Shown here: positions 63,772-64,000 of the stretch, in pieces | How the letters are laid out: each line of letters begins with the position of its first letter | Numbering within the stretch: the stretch's first letter is position 1 | Assembly (NCBI GenBank): GCA_025890175.1 | Contig: JANPYM010000014.1 | Coordinates: forward strand, 319,052-383,051 | From: Ciborinia camelliae | Lineage: Eukaryota > Ascomycota > Leotiomycetes > Helotiales > Sclerotiniaceae | DNA length: 64,000 nt | Direction of reading: 5' to 3' | Notes under the pieces: model-generated | What the model saw: only the letters and a program-made list of their open reading frames with translations | Database searches by the model: none | What the model was told of the DNA's origin: nothing | Made by a program: the position numbers and the translations under genes

Positions 63772-64000
63772 TCACTTTTCACTCTGACATTCCCCTCTCT
63801 ACCCCCTTCATACCCATCCCAATACCTCGCTTCCCCCCACCACTCGCACCTCTTCCTCGTCCACTCATCTACCTACTTGTCCTTCTCTTCTACCTTCAAA
63901 TCTGCCTCTGGCACAATTATACTTCCATTTTACCTCCAGCCAAGTACTACAATTCCATTTTTATATACTGGGAACTCTGGTTCTATTAATCCACGTTTTG
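63772..64000. other. Window edge, possible 5' part of the - strand gene
   Basis: On the - strand an ATG near 63869 opens MSGRGRGASGGGKRG and runs into a stop after about 29 codons. It could be the first exon of the fragment described just left of it, but no firm splice model was found. Confidence 0.25.

Overview
The window looks like a nuclear contig from a filamentous ascomycete. Genes are interrupted by short GT-AG introns of about 50-100 nt with CTAAC/CTGAC-type branch points. Coding islands are separated by long AT-rich or simple-repeat intergenic DNA, and the families (Clr5, BBE-type FAD oxidase, hybrid histidine kinase, ABCC transporter, fungal C2H2 factor) are typical of Pezizomycotina. 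A Leotiomycete of the Botrytis/Sclerotinia type fits the base composition and gene style, but that is an inference. Exon structures were assembled by hand from splice signals and reading-frame continuity. A 10-base N run lies at 61400-61409.

Layout. 1-3197: no convincing gene. 3198-5097 (+): PHO84-type phosphate:H+ symporter. 5715-6614 (+): PhzF-family isomerase. 8289-11090 (-): basic-tailed coiled-coil protein with a duplicated Trp-rich module. 11805-13274 (-): protein with a possible degenerate 2H-phosphoesterase fold. 13970-15499 (-): secreted M14 metallocarboxypeptidase in six exons. 15500-18946: AT-rich, no gene seen. 18947-20301 (-): PARP-like ADP-ribosyltransferase. 20800-21031: small inverted-repeat element. 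22605-22695 (-): intron-containing tRNA-Val(AAC). 23368-24695 (-): MetE-like zinc methyltransferase. 26210-31383 (+): ten-exon ABCC (MRP-type) transporter. 31948-32399 (+): possible two-TM small protein. 32930-33562 (-): small protein with a degenerate Zn2Cys6-like start. 34790-36404 (+): Clr5-domain protein, followed at once by a 5'-truncated AAA+ ATPase (to 37690). 38384-40411 (-): secreted Ser/Thr-rich mucin-like protein. 41583-43932 (-): FAD/BBE oxidoreductase. 45163-49183 (-): hybrid histidine kinase.

49184-57312 is an 8-kb gene-free divergent intergenic region. It is packed with microsatellites and carries two well-bounded non-autonomous DNA transposons: a TA-flanked foldback element and a hAT-type element with an 8-bp target duplication. 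It separates the histidine kinase from a C2H2 zinc-finger transcription factor (57313-59631, +), whose 5' leader is long and pyrimidine-rich. 59632-63492 is simple-repeat DNA. At the right edge a broken reading frame (63493-63771, -) looks like the tail of a gene or pseudogene.

The genes do not form an obvious metabolic cluster. The FAD oxidase, PhzF protein, ABCC transporter and MetE-like enzyme are individually compatible with small-molecule chemistry, but they are scattered and interleaved with housekeeping-type genes. I found no CRISPR array, rRNA gene or intact autonomous transposon.
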